Below are positions 27,217-35,368 of a DNA stretch of 64,000 nt, piece after piece (the first letter of the stretch is position 1; the number at the start of each line of letters is the position of its first letter). The stretch lies in the NCBI RefSeq assembly GCF_900102185.1, contig NZ_LT629690.1:3534001-3598000 (forward strand), in the 5' to 3' direction. The stretch is from Terriglobus roseus. GTDB taxonomy: Bacteria > Acidobacteriota > Terriglobia > Terriglobales > Acidobacteriaceae. A program made the translations under genes and the position numbers. Under the pieces are notes generated by a model, which had not been told where the DNA came from, searched no databases, and was given only the letters and a program-made list of their open reading frames with translations.

Positions 27217-27404
27217 GAGATCTGGTAAAGCTCCTTGGGACACCTGAAGGTCCGTCGAAGGCCCGACGCCGTGGAAGCGGTCGCCGTTAGCCCTTGCCGC
27301 GGTGGCCGTGGTTCCCGAAGACGCACCAAAACGGAGCGTCCGGGAGGTCGCGCGCAATGCACCGATTATATCCCGCACTGTTCCGTTGCGGTCAATCCGC
27401 CGGA

Positions 27405-28331
27405 TTACGCCGCGGCCGTCGGCACCAGCGAAGCCGTTCGCCCAATCACCGCCGCGCCCGTCACCACCGTCTCTGGGTTATGCGGATGGATCTCCACGGA
27501 GAACGCCTGCAGGGGGCTCAACCGCACCATCTGCTGAATGTAGTGGTTCAGCAACTGCAGCTCCACAAAGCGCACGTTATACCCCGTCAGGTAGAACTTG
27601 CCCGCGCCACTCACATGGATCGAGCTCGCCGTCCCCGCCGCTAACGCCTTGTGCCACAGTTTCTTAAACTCAATGCAGCGCTGGTCGCCCTTGTCCGCCG
27701 CCTCGAAGACATCCTCCGGTTCCATATCCAGGAACCGCAGACGCATGGCCCTGTGGCCCATAATGCCTTCGATGTGGCCGCGCCCGCCGCATCCGCAATA
27801 GGTTTCGCGATCATCCAGCGTCACCACGGTATGGCCACCTTCTCCGACACCTTCTACCAGTGGATAGCGCCCAAAGCCGATACCGGTGCCGATCGTCCAC
27901 ACGCGAATCATGCTGTCCAGTTTGCCTTGCTGATGCGCCAGACCGGCAGCCACACCATCGGCATCGTTCACCGCCGTCACAGGAAGCTCGACTCCGTGCT
28001 CCTTCAGCAGATGGCAGATCTCCGCTTCAATGCGAGCGCCTTTCATCTGCGGAAGATTCGGCGAATCCTCCACCACTCCATGCCGCACCAGTCCGGGCAG
28101 CGCCACACCGATCCCTGCCAACGTCACATCCGGGTTGGCCTTGATGACGGCAAGAATCTGGTCACAAAGTGCCGCAATCAGATGTTCGCGCGGCATCTCC
28201 ACCAGTGCGTCTTCATACAACTCATCTTCCGGGTAGGAATGAATGCGATCAATCGTCCCATCCCGCCTCAGCAAACCGGCGATGATGCGCTTAGAAAGAA
28301 CAACTCCGATAGTGCATGTCTGACCGTTCAT
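27405..28331 (-). CDS. ROK-family sugar kinase (glucokinase-like)
   Basis: 308 residues from ATG at 28331 (MNGQTCTIGVVLSKR). The ASKHA fold is recognisable: LAGIGVALPGLVRHGVVEDSPNLP, VTAVNDADGVAAGLAH with the catalytic Asp of the VNDADG strand near residue 130, IGTGIGFGRY, and the ROK zinc motif EGGHTVVTLDDRETYCGCGGRGHIEGIMG. ROK kinases phosphorylate glucose, N-acetylglucosamine or mannose, and some relatives are repressors. No DNA-binding domain is present here, so a kinase is favoured. It may feed the same hexose pool as glgP, but the two are not in one operon. Confidence 0.88.
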   Translation of the reverse strand: MNGQTCTIGVVLSKRIIAGLLRRDGTIDRIHSYPEDELYEDALVEMPREHLIAALCDQILAVIKANPDVTLAGIGVALPGLVRHGVVEDSPNLPQMKGARIEAEICHLLKEHGVELPVTAVNDADGVAAGLAHQQGKLDSMIRVWTIGTGIGFGRYPLVEGVGEGGHTVVTLDDRETYCGCGGRGHIEGIMGHRAMRLRFLDMEPEDVFEAADKGDQRCIEFKKLWHKALAAGTASSIHVSGAGKFYLTGYNVRFVELQLLNHYIQQMVRLSPLQAFSVEIHPHNPETVVTGAAVIGRTASLVPTAAA

Positions 28332-28463
28332 AACCGCAACCTTTGCTTTCCCGACAGCCGCTGGCCCCGAAGTGAACACGCGAGGGAGTCAGGGGTTAAA
28401 ACAGCAGGTGCCGTGCCGGGGATTATCCGCTGATAAATAGATCAGACGCAAGCAAAAAGCAGT

Positions 28464-28490
28464 CGGATGCTCGTCATGTCACAGCATCCG
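28464..28490 (-). terminator. Terminator of the M2 peptidase gene
   Basis: CGGATGCT (28464-28471) pairs with AGCATCCG (28483-28490). On the minus strand the stem is followed by ACTGCTTTTTGC, giving a U tract. It lies about 40 nt after the peptidase stop. Confidence 0.8.
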
Positions 28491-28527
28491 GCTGCCTGAA
28501 GGTCTGCATCCCGTAAGACGTAACCGC

Positions 28528-30405
28528 TTACTTCGCTGCGGCGTTCTGCTGCTTGAGCCAGTTATAGAGCGGCGCAAAGTACTCCATCATCGGCCCGGCA
28601 TCCAGGTGATCGCTGCCTGTCATCGTCTTCAATGTCTGCTGCCACGGCTGCGACTGCCCTGCCATCAACATCGTATTCAGCTTGTCGCCCGCAGCCTTCG
28701 ATCCATAGAACGAGCACCGATTCAACGGCCCCTTATAACCACTGGCATCGCACATCGCCTTATAGAACTGGAACTGGTAAATCCGTGCCAGGAAATAACG
28801 CACATACGGAACGTTTGATGGAACGTGCATCTTCGCACCCGGATCAAAGTCTGCCTCGCTGCGTTCCACCGGCGGCGCCACGCCCTGATATTTCTCGCGC
28901 AACTGCCACCACGCTTTGTTGTAATCCGCAGGCTTGATCTCGCCGCTGAACACCTGCCAACGCCACGTATCCAACGCCAACGCAAACGGCAGGAACGCAA
29001 TCTTATCCAGCGCCGTACGAAGCTGCAGTGGAATATCCGCTTCCGCAGGCGGCTCACTGTCCGTCAATCCAATCTTCTTCAGATACGACGGCGTAATGCT
29101 CAAAGCAATGGCATCACCAATGGCTTCATGAAAGCCATCGTTCGCACCGCTCCGAAAGATCATCGGCTGCTGGTTATACGCACGCTGATAGAAGTTATGT
29201 CCCAGCTCATGATGCACCGTGGTGAAGTAATCATCATTCACCTCAATGCACATCTTCACTCGCAGGTCCTCGACCTGATCCACATCCCACGCACTGGCAT
29301 GACACACCACATCGCGGTCACGCGGATGCACAAACTGCGACCGCTCCCAGAACGTCTTCGGCAACGGCTGAAACCCAAGTGAGGTAAAGAAGCTCTCGCC
29401 ATACTTCACCATGTCTTCTGCAGCCGCCAGCTTTTGCTTCTGCAGTTCGTCCGATCCTGCACCAGGCGAATCCGTGATCTTGAAAATGCGGTGATCCTTC
29501 TCAGCAATCTGCCGACTCAGCGCCGCCTCAAGATTCACCGGCTTAAACTGCGCCAGCTTCGGATCAGTCGGCGCAACAACGTCATAGATATTGCCCCACT
29601 CCTGCGCCCACGTATTGCCCAGCAACTGCGCGGGAATCATGCCATCTTTGCGATCCGCAGCAGCACCATACTTCGCAATCAACCGATGCCGCACATACGT
29701 GTGCAACTCACGATACAGCGGCTCAAGCTGCGCCCACGCACGATTCACCTCCGCAGAAAACTGCGCAGGAGTCATGTCGTAACCGGCACGCCACAAGTCA
29801 CCAGTGTCCTTGTATCCCTGTTCCTTCGCACCAATGTTCTGCAGCTCAATGAAGCGTTCGTAATCCTTGCGCATGGGCGCGCCCACGCTATGCCACCCCA
29901 CCCACACCTTCGTGAGTTCGTTCGCATCGCGCGTCTTCGCCATGAAGGTGTCCACATCATCCACGCCCATGCACTTGCCGGATGCATCGCAATACTTGCC
30001 CTTGCCATACGCACCCGTCAGCGACGCAGCCAGCCGAGTCTCCTCCGCCAGCAACTTCGGATCATGTGGCGCAGCAGGCGCACCCACCTGCAACAACATC
30101 ATCTGCCGACGCATCTCCGTAGGCAGCGTCACCTTGTCAAAGCGATGACTCTCTTCAATCAAATCCAGCGACAGCTTCGAGCCCTGCTCATTCAGCAGCG
30201 CCGTCGTAGCTTCACTGTCCTCATTGATGTACGTCTCCGCCAACCACTCCGCATGGCTTCCGTCGGTAGCAGCTTTCAACAACGCAGCATTCGCACGATC
30301 CAGAAAAGCCTTCGCCTCTGCAACAGTCGGTGGCGCAGTAGAAGGCTTTTGAGCAACAGCGGAAACGACAAGCGAACAGGCTAAAAGTACGGAGGGAATA
30401 CGCAT
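28528..30405 (-). CDS. M2-family peptidyl-dipeptidase (ACE-like)
   Basis: 625 residues with a signal peptide (MRIPSVLLACSLVVSAVAQ). The gluzincin site TTVHHELGHNFYQRAYNQQP near residue 393 (HExxH) and the third zinc ligand in GANDGFHEAIGDAIAL near 420 match the M2 family. Known members (angiotensin-converting enzyme and bacterial relatives) remove dipeptides from peptide C-termini. The length agrees with single-domain bacterial ACE. It is probably periplasmic or secreted and, with the M14 peptidase, suggests a peptide-scavenging lifestyle. It is monocistronic with its own terminator. Confidence 0.93.
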   Translation of the reverse strand: MRIPSVLLACSLVVSAVAQKPSTAPPTVAEAKAFLDRANAALLKAATDGSHAEWLAETYINEDSEATTALLNEQGSKLSLDLIEESHRFDKVTLPTEMRRQMMLLQVGAPAAPHDPKLLAEETRLAASLTGAYGKGKYCDASGKCMGVDDVDTFMAKTRDANELTKVWVGWHSVGAPMRKDYERFIELQNIGAKEQGYKDTGDLWRAGYDMTPAQFSAEVNRAWAQLEPLYRELHTYVRHRLIAKYGAAADRKDGMIPAQLLGNTWAQEWGNIYDVVAPTDPKLAQFKPVNLEAALSRQIAEKDHRIFKITDSPGAGSDELQKQKLAAAEDMVKYGESFFTSLGFQPLPKTFWERSQFVHPRDRDVVCHASAWDVDQVEDLRVKMCIEVNDDYFTTVHHELGHNFYQRAYNQQPMIFRSGANDGFHEAIGDAIALSITPSYLKKIGLTDSEPPAEADIPLQLRTALDKIAFLPFALALDTWRWQVFSGEIKPADYNKAWWQLREKYQGVAPPVERSEADFDPGAKMHVPSNVPYVRYFLARIYQFQFYKAMCDASGYKGPLNRCSFYGSKAAGDKLNTMLMAGQSQPWQQTLKTMTGSDHLDAGPMMEYFAPLYNWLKQQNAAAK

Positions 30406-30497
30406 GCCGGAAGTCTACTGCTTCGCAAAGCAGGAGTGGTAGTTTTGATGTGCCCATCGGCACTGCGAAATCGTATCTACAGAAAGAGGAGTGACCT

Positions 30498-31259
30498 ATG
30501 TCCGTTCGTGTCTGGCATCAACTCACGCTTGCACTTGCGACGCTCCTTCCGCTTTCAACCTCGTTCGCACAACAACCTGCGCGACATTTCGAAATCACTG
30601 CCGTACGCGAAAACCGCAGCGGTTCGGAGCACGATAACGGCGTCAATATCAACGGCACCAAAATCTCCGCGACCAACCTTTCGTTGCGCATCATGATTCA
30701 GCAAGCCTATGGCGTCTTAGACTTCCAGATCATCAGCGGCCCCAACTGGCTCTCCACCGCGCGCTTTGACCTCCAGGCTGATACAGGCGACGGCCAGCCC
30801 ATTTCCAACGCGGAATTCGGCCCGCTCCTGCAGCAACTCCTCGTAGATCGCTTCCACCTCACCGTGCATCACGAGACGCGCCCCATGAAGGAATACGCGC
30901 TTACCATCGCCAACGGTGGTCCCAGGCTGCAGGCGACAACAGGCCAGCCACAGAACTCCATGCAGGGCATCAATCAAAACGCCACGCAGGGCACTGCGAA
31001 GATGATCGGCACCGGCATCCCCATGTCGGCGCTTGCATACCGTATCGCACAGCAGCGTCCGTTCCGCGGCAATCTCGTCATCGACAAGACCGGCCTGACC
31101 GGCTTTTACGACATCACCCTGGAATGGGAAGCGGGTGACAACGCCGCTTCATCGCTCATCACATCGCTGCAACAGCAACTAGGTTTAAAACTCATCTACG
31201 AAAAGATGCCCGTCGACGTACTAGTGATCGACCATGCCGAAAAACCATCAGAGAACTGA
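30498..31259 (+). CDS. TIGR03435-family secreted protein (copy 1)
   Basis: 253 residues, GAGGAG seven bases before the ATG, signal peptide ending in TSFAQQ. The mature part follows the family pattern: RHFEITAVRENR near residue 30, ATNLSLRIMIQQAYGV, IISGPNWLSTARFDLQA, LLQQLLVDRFHLTVHHETRPMKEYALTIANGGPRL, and the end VIDKTGLTGFYDITLEW with LGLKLIYEKMPVDVLVIDHAEKPSEN. The family is strongly expanded in soil Acidobacteriota and has no known function. A second member is at 49771-50616. The hairpin at 31290-31312 follows it. Confidence 0.88.
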   Translation: MSVRVWHQLTLALATLLPLSTSFAQQPARHFEITAVRENRSGSEHDNGVNINGTKISATNLSLRIMIQQAYGVLDFQIISGPNWLSTARFDLQADTGDGQPISNAEFGPLLQQLLVDRFHLTVHHETRPMKEYALTIANGGPRLQATTGQPQNSMQGINQNATQGTAKMIGTGIPMSALAYRIAQQRPFRGNLVIDKTGLTGFYDITLEWEAGDNAASSLITSLQQQLGLKLIYEKMPVDVLVIDHAEKPSEN

Positions 31260-31289
31260 GAGCTGCCTCTTATCTCTACACATGACAGA

Positions 31290-31312
31290 GGCCCGGCAAA
31301 CGTCGCCGGGCC
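31290..31312 (+). terminator. Hairpin downstream of TIGR03435 gene
   Basis: GGCCCGGC (31290-31297) pairs with GCCGGGCC (31305-31312), followed by CTATTTCC. It is GC-rich and close to the stop, so a terminator is likely although the T run is broken. Confidence 0.65.
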
Positions 31313-31408
31313 CTATTTCCTGGGAGAAGGAACTGCGTTCTATCTCTACGGAACCGCGTGTTTGAGGCGGTCAGAAATAGAACGACGACAGCAAAATCTT
31401 TTCCGCGA

Positions 31409-31498
31409 TTACGCCTCTGCCTTACCGGCGAAACCGGCGACAGCACACGGAACCATCATCATGGCGATAAACGCGAAGGCAACAATCAGATCATGCAT
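31409..31498 (-). CDS. Very small predicted membrane peptide (29 residues)
   Basis: On the minus strand an ATG at 31496-31498 is followed by MHDLIVAFAFIAMMMVPCAV and nine more residues ending KAEA before a TAA at 31409-31411. AGGAAG lies about nine bases upstream of the ATG. The sequence is one hydrophobic helix with a short basic/acidic tail, as in small inner-membrane proteins. Nothing else occupies this 460-nt gap. Function unknown. Confidence 0.5.
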   Translation of the reverse strand: MHDLIVAFAFIAMMMVPCAVAGFAGKAEA

Positions 31499-31723
31499 AA
31501 CGTTTCTCACTTCCTGCGAGGGGCTGTCCTCTCGACAACATGAGAATCTCGCCTGACGCATACCCCGGGCCATTCACCAAAAGCAGCCTCCACCAATCCT
31601 CGGTGGCATGCGTCATAACACGCCATCGCGCAAGATGTACCACCTATGGGTGAGGGCTATCATCAAGGAGTCCATCGGCACTTCAAGTGCCCGCCACGAT
31701 TCCCCCGAACGAGGCCTCACATT

Positions 31724-32740
31724 TTGCGATCTCTTCTTCTGGCCTGCGCTCTGCTGGCAACGTGTCTGTCGTCGCACGCACAAACCATCGATAGTGATCA
31801 CGATGGCTTGTCCGACGCGTTGGAAACCGCGCTTCTCCAGCAATTTGCACCAACGCTCATGGTCAGCACCAACGACTGTTCGACACTACCCGCGCAGTTC
31901 AAACCGGACATTGCAACGCCGACTCCGGAAGCCGATAACGGCACGCTCTACGGCCAGGCCACCCCACGACGCGTACGCGGTCAGAACGCCATCGAGCTGC
32001 ACTTCTACCATCTGTGGCGCAGAGATTGCGGCCGACTAGGCCACACACTGGACACGGAACACGTAGCAGCCCTTCTCATACCCGAAGGCAAGCAGCATGA
32101 CGATCCGAAGTCATGGAAAGCGAAGTTCTGGTATGCCGCAGCACACGAAGACACAGTCTGCGACGCCAGCCAGATAACTCGCGCTTCCACCCTGCACGCA
32201 GAGCACGACGGCGCCATGATCTGGGTCTCCGACGGCAAGCACGCATCGTTCCTGAACGCAGAGCTCTGCAATCACGGCTGCGGCGGCGATGTATGCCGCA
32301 ACAGCTATGAAGCCCCGCGCCTTCCCGTAGTGAATCTCGGCGAACCGGGCGCAGCGATGAACGGTGCCGTCTGGATGACCTCGACGCAATGGCCGCTGAT
32401 GGACAAGGTAAGCCGAAGCGACTTCACCGACGCAAGACTCGAACGCCTATTGCGCTTGCCCACAACCGACGTCGCATGGGCCACCCCAGAGAAGCGCCCA
32501 GCACAGGGAGCCATCCTGGGTGGCAACGCGGCCATCGACGGCGCGCTCACAGGCGCTCGCTCCACAGACACAGCCATCGCCATCGCGGGCAGTCACACCG
32601 GCAGCGCTCTCGGCACGGCCACACACGCAACGGGGCACGCCCTCTCACGATCGCTGCACGCAGTCGGCAAAGCACTCGGCGCGTCCACAACCTCTCCAAC
32701 AACCGAGAGCGCAACAGACGATCCAAAGAAGAAACAATAG
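31724..32740 (+). CDS. Secreted hypothetical protein with Ca-binding-like motif
   Basis: From TTG at 31724 (GAGG nine bases before) the product has 338 residues and a clean signal peptide LRSLLLACALLATCLSSHAQ. The frame is open back to an ATG at 31646, but that adds an unlikely basic extension. The mature N-terminus TIDSDHDGLSDALETALLQQFAPTL has a DxDxDG motif like thrombospondin type 3/dockerin calcium loops. Several Cys follow (CSTLP, RRDCGRLGH, CNHGCGGDVCRNSYE), suggesting disulfides. The last 90 residues are Ala/Thr/Gly/His-rich. I recognise no family with certainty; the central part vaguely recalls VPS62-type domains. Confidence 0.65.
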   Translation: MRSLLLACALLATCLSSHAQTIDSDHDGLSDALETALLQQFAPTLMVSTNDCSTLPAQFKPDIATPTPEADNGTLYGQATPRRVRGQNAIELHFYHLWRRDCGRLGHTLDTEHVAALLIPEGKQHDDPKSWKAKFWYAAAHEDTVCDASQITRASTLHAEHDGAMIWVSDGKHASFLNAELCNHGCGGDVCRNSYEAPRLPVVNLGEPGAAMNGAVWMTSTQWPLMDKVSRSDFTDARLERLLRLPTTDVAWATPEKRPAQGAILGGNAAIDGALTGARSTDTAIAIAGSHTGSALGTATHATGHALSRSLHAVGKALGASTTSPTTESATDDPKKKQ

Positions 32741-32763
32741 AGCAGGAACGGTATCCTTACTCA

Positions 32764-33291
32764 ATGAGTGAGACGCAATTCCGCCTGCGCCAGTGCGGCC
32801 CCGGCGATGAACAGATGCTGTCGCTGGTAGGCGGTGCCAGCTTTCTCGAGGCCTTCGCCGATGTCCTGGACGCCCCGGACATCCTCGCGCACTTTCACAA
32901 GAACCACTCGCCAGAGATGTACGAAAAGTACATGGCCATGCCCACCGGCCGTGTCACCGTCGCAGAAGTCCCACCGGGCAATGTGCCCGTGGGTTACATC
33001 ATCTGCTGCGAGCCAGACTTCCCCATCGAAACACTTCCCAGCGACTACGAACTGCGTCGCATCTATCTGCTGCATCGCTTTCAGGGTCTCGGCATTGGCA
33101 AAGCGTTGATGGATCGCGCCATCGAGTACACCCGCGAACTCGGGCGCAAGCGCCTCATCCTCGGCGTCTACGGCAAGAACCACGCAGCCATCCGCTTCTA
33201 CGAAAAAGCAGGCTTCACGCAGATTGGCGAACGCTTCTTCACAGTAGGCAGCACCACCCACCACGACGCCGTCATGGCTCGCGAAGTGTGA
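32764..33291 (+). CDS. GNAT-family N-acetyltransferase
   Basis: 175 residues from ATG at 32764. The acetyl-CoA loop is RRIYLLHRFQGLGIGKALMDRAIEYTRELGRKRLILGVYGKNHAAIRFYEKAGFTQIGERFF, with the Q/RxxGxG/A motif as QGLGIG and the family YEKxGF signature. The N-terminal FLEAFADVLDAPDILAHFHKNHSPE resembles the PaiA/spermidine acetyltransferase branch. Substrate is unknown. It starts 23 nt after the preceding secreted protein and could be co-transcribed. Confidence 0.9.
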   Translation: MSETQFRLRQCGPGDEQMLSLVGGASFLEAFADVLDAPDILAHFHKNHSPEMYEKYMAMPTGRVTVAEVPPGNVPVGYIICCEPDFPIETLPSDYELRRIYLLHRFQGLGIGKALMDRAIEYTRELGRKRLILGVYGKNHAAIRFYEKAGFTQIGERFFTVGSTTHHDAVMAREV

Positions 33292-33301
33292 TGAATGACT
33301 A

Positions 33302-33325
33302 AGCCGTTCCCACAACGGAACGGCT
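33302..33325 (+). terminator. Hairpin downstream of GNAT gene
   Basis: AGCCGTTCC (33302-33310), CACAAC, GGAACGGCT (33317-33325). No T run follows, so it is a terminator candidate or mRNA 3' stem. Confidence 0.5.
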
Positions 33326-33340
33326 GCTCTCACACTTGCC

Positions 33341-33436
33341 TCAGCAGCCCACAAGAACGCTATCGATTCCCTCAGCGGTGTAGTACAAGGTTGCAGTCAG
33401 CCCAATACATGGGCCACTGCCTTTTTCTGATGTCAT
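33341..33436 (-). CDS. Possible 31-residue peptide with two cysteines
   Basis: An ATG at 33434-33436 on the minus strand, eight bases after AAGGA, opens MTSEKGSGPCIGLTATLYY and continues to LVGC just before TGA at 33341. The peptide is neutral, Gly-rich and ends in Cys. It could be a small regulatory or precursor peptide, but no modifying enzyme gene is adjacent, so it may equally be chance. Confidence 0.3.
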   Translation of the reverse strand: MTSEKGSGPCIGLTATLYYTAEGIDSVLVGC

Positions 33437-33526
33437 CTTGAAATTCCTTCACTCCCATGACGGGAGCTTACTGCTGCTCTTCTCCCGGATTTCATTTCAT
33501 TTGCCTTGTGATCTGCGGAGAAAACC

Positions 33527-34771
33527 ATGCTCAAGAAACACATCCTTATGGCCGCCACCGCGTGCGGCTTCCTCATCCTGACCGGTTGCAAGACCGACAC
33601 ACCAAACTCTGCGCAGCCCGTCGTCAAAGCAGCGCTGCCTGCGGTTGCAGTGCCAGCACAGGCTGGCTCTGTTCAAGGCAAGTCAGAAAATTCCGACGCC
33701 TTCATCTGGGAGTTGTTCACGCAATTCACAGCACCAGCGTCCCCCGGCAGCGCCTCGCCCGTTGAGTTTGAAACCTGGGCCTCGGATGCCGACACGTTCA
33801 CATCGCATCCGCACTGGCCCACCACCCACGAGCCTTTGCACTTCCACAAGAGCGTTCTGCAACTGGCCAAGATGGGCGAGGCAACGCTGGTACCGCACGC
33901 CATCTCTGCGGCCTTCATCGACGTCCCTTGCGGAGGCAATCCACCTACTCCGCCTCCCGGCGCAGGCGGAGGCGGCTTCCCCAACACGGGCACACCAACC
34001 CCCTGCATCGCAGAACAGGTGTCGCGCAATCGCACCAACTACAACGACATCGTGAACAACAACCTCAACACGCAAGCCGGACGAGCAGCAGCATACAAAG
34101 CAGGCAAGGACGTTGAGATGGAACCGAACGCCATGGCAATCAAAGGCGACTGGGTTCCTCTCCCCACACTGCTCCAGTGGCTTCCATCGTTGGGGAGCCT
34201 CGACAACATCCGCAAGCAGTACTACACAACGACCTCGGGCAGCACAGAATACGCGTTGCTCTCAATCCACGTAGCCAGCAGACAAAATCCCAACTGGGTA
34301 TGGGGATCCTTTGAGCACCAGATGAATCCCGGAAGATGCGATTACATGGGTTGCTTTGACACCTTTGGCGCAGTGAAGCCCGCTATCATGCCCAATCGCA
34401 CCGACTTCAATGCTGGCTACGGAACATGCGAAAAAACGCCCGCATTGAAAGCCATGATGCAGAAGGCCAACCTGTCGCCGGTCTGGGATAACTACTGCCT
34501 CAAGTCAACGGAAGTCGATTTCACCGCAGCCGATGGCACACCATACGCCTTGGGAAATTCGGTGATCGAAGGCATTGTGGGCAACGGGACGGTCGCTGCG
34601 TCATCCTGCATCTCCTGCCATTCCTACGCTTCGTTCGGCGCAACGGGAGCACCGACAACCGCGGCGACCAACATCCTGCCTTACAACCCTGTCGGTAAAC
34701 CGATTCCAACAGTGCTCACTGGATCAAAGACCTTCGCATTCAACTGGGGTCTGCTCACGCAACAACCGTAA
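33527..34771 (+). CDS. Lipoprotein with a single CxxCH haem motif
   Basis: 414 residues. The N-terminus MLKKHILMAATACGFLILTGCKTD has a lipobox LTGC, so it is probably a lipoprotein. A Gly/Pro insert (PPTPPPGAGGGG) lies near residue 145. One CxxCH, in VAASSCISCHSYASFG near residue 365, could bind covalent haem c. The rest (about 350 residues: WVWGSFEHQMNPGRCDYMGCFDTFGAV, PVWDNYCLKSTEVDFTAADG) resembles uncharacterised cytochrome-like proteins of soil bacteria. It lies just past the end of the oxidase cluster but on the opposite strand, so it is not part of that operon. Confidence 0.72.
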   Translation: MLKKHILMAATACGFLILTGCKTDTPNSAQPVVKAALPAVAVPAQAGSVQGKSENSDAFIWELFTQFTAPASPGSASPVEFETWASDADTFTSHPHWPTTHEPLHFHKSVLQLAKMGEATLVPHAISAAFIDVPCGGNPPTPPPGAGGGGFPNTGTPTPCIAEQVSRNRTNYNDIVNNNLNTQAGRAAAYKAGKDVEMEPNAMAIKGDWVPLPTLLQWLPSLGSLDNIRKQYYTTTSGSTEYALLSIHVASRQNPNWVWGSFEHQMNPGRCDYMGCFDTFGAVKPAIMPNRTDFNAGYGTCEKTPALKAMMQKANLSPVWDNYCLKSTEVDFTAADGTPYALGNSVIEGIVGNGTVAASSCISCHSYASFGATGAPTTAATNILPYNPVGKPIPTVLTGSKTFAFNWGLLTQQP

Positions 34772-34793
34772 GCAACCGAATGAAAAACACAAC

Positions 34794-34827
34794 GAACAGC
34801 TTTCCCTCAGAACGGAGAAAGCTGTTC
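34794..34827 (+). terminator. 11-bp hairpin after lipoprotein gene
   Basis: GAACAGCTTTC (34794-34804) pairs with GAAAGCTGTTC (34817-34827) across a 12-nt loop, 23 nt after the stop. There is no T run, so it is a possible terminator. Confidence 0.6.
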
Positions 34828-34840
34828 CTTCACCAAAACA

Positions 34841-34869
34841 AAAGACGCGCGGTAAATCCGCGCGTCTTT
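34841..34869 (-). terminator. Terminator of the ACIII-cox operon
   Basis: AAAGACGCGCGG (34841-34852), TAAAT, CCGCGCGTCTTT (34858-34869). Read on the minus strand, the stem is followed by TGTTTTGG, completing a TTTTGTTTT tract. It lies 30 nt downstream of the last cox gene. Confidence 0.9.
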
Positions 34870-34898
34870 CAATCTGCAAACGATGATTCAGTCTTGAA

Positions 34899-35291
34899 CT
34901 ACCAAAGACCCCATGCGCGCGAGACGTAGTCCAGCAGGCTCATGAACACAAGAATCAGGAACGTGAAGAAGCCAGCAGCAACCGTCAGCTTCACCAGTCG
35001 CGAGCTGTACTTCACGTGCATGAAGAACAGCACCACGAACACAGCCTTCGTCACAGCGATGCCGATGGCAATGGGTGCGTTGAATGGTCCAAGGTTCACC
35101 ATGGATGCGCCCACGGTCAGCAGCGTACCCAGCATCAGCACGCCAAAGATCATGCCGTAGACGGCCGGGCTCACAATGTGGTGAGCAATGTGCTCCGGGT
35201 TCGTAACGTTGTCCGGGTCGTGCACATCCAGGTTATGGTGCTGTGCATCGACGGGCGTCAGGTTCTGCGATGTTGCCTGGTGGTCGCTCAT
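34899..35291 (-). CDS. Cytochrome c oxidase subunit IV (caa3-type)
   Basis: 130 residues. A His/Asp-rich soluble N-terminus (DAQHHNLDVHDPDNVTNPEH) leads to three transmembrane helices, the middle one ending VTKAVFVVLFFMHVKYSSRLVKLTVAAGFFTFLILVFMS. This is the COX4_pro/subunit IV pattern that accompanies caa3 oxidases, where the small subunit aids assembly or stability. It is the last gene of the operon, after subunit III. Confidence 0.88.
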   Translation of the reverse strand: MSDHQATSQNLTPVDAQHHNLDVHDPDNVTNPEHIAHHIVSPAVYGMIFGVLMLGTLLTVGASMVNLGPFNAPIAIGIAVTKAVFVVLFFMHVKYSSRLVKLTVAAGFFTFLILVFMSLLDYVSRAWGLW

Positions 35292-35368
35292 GCGCTTCCT
35301 TTTACTGCAATCTCTTCGGTGTTACCGGGCAGGATATTTCGCCTGCCCTTGTTGCATACGTCCGGAAC

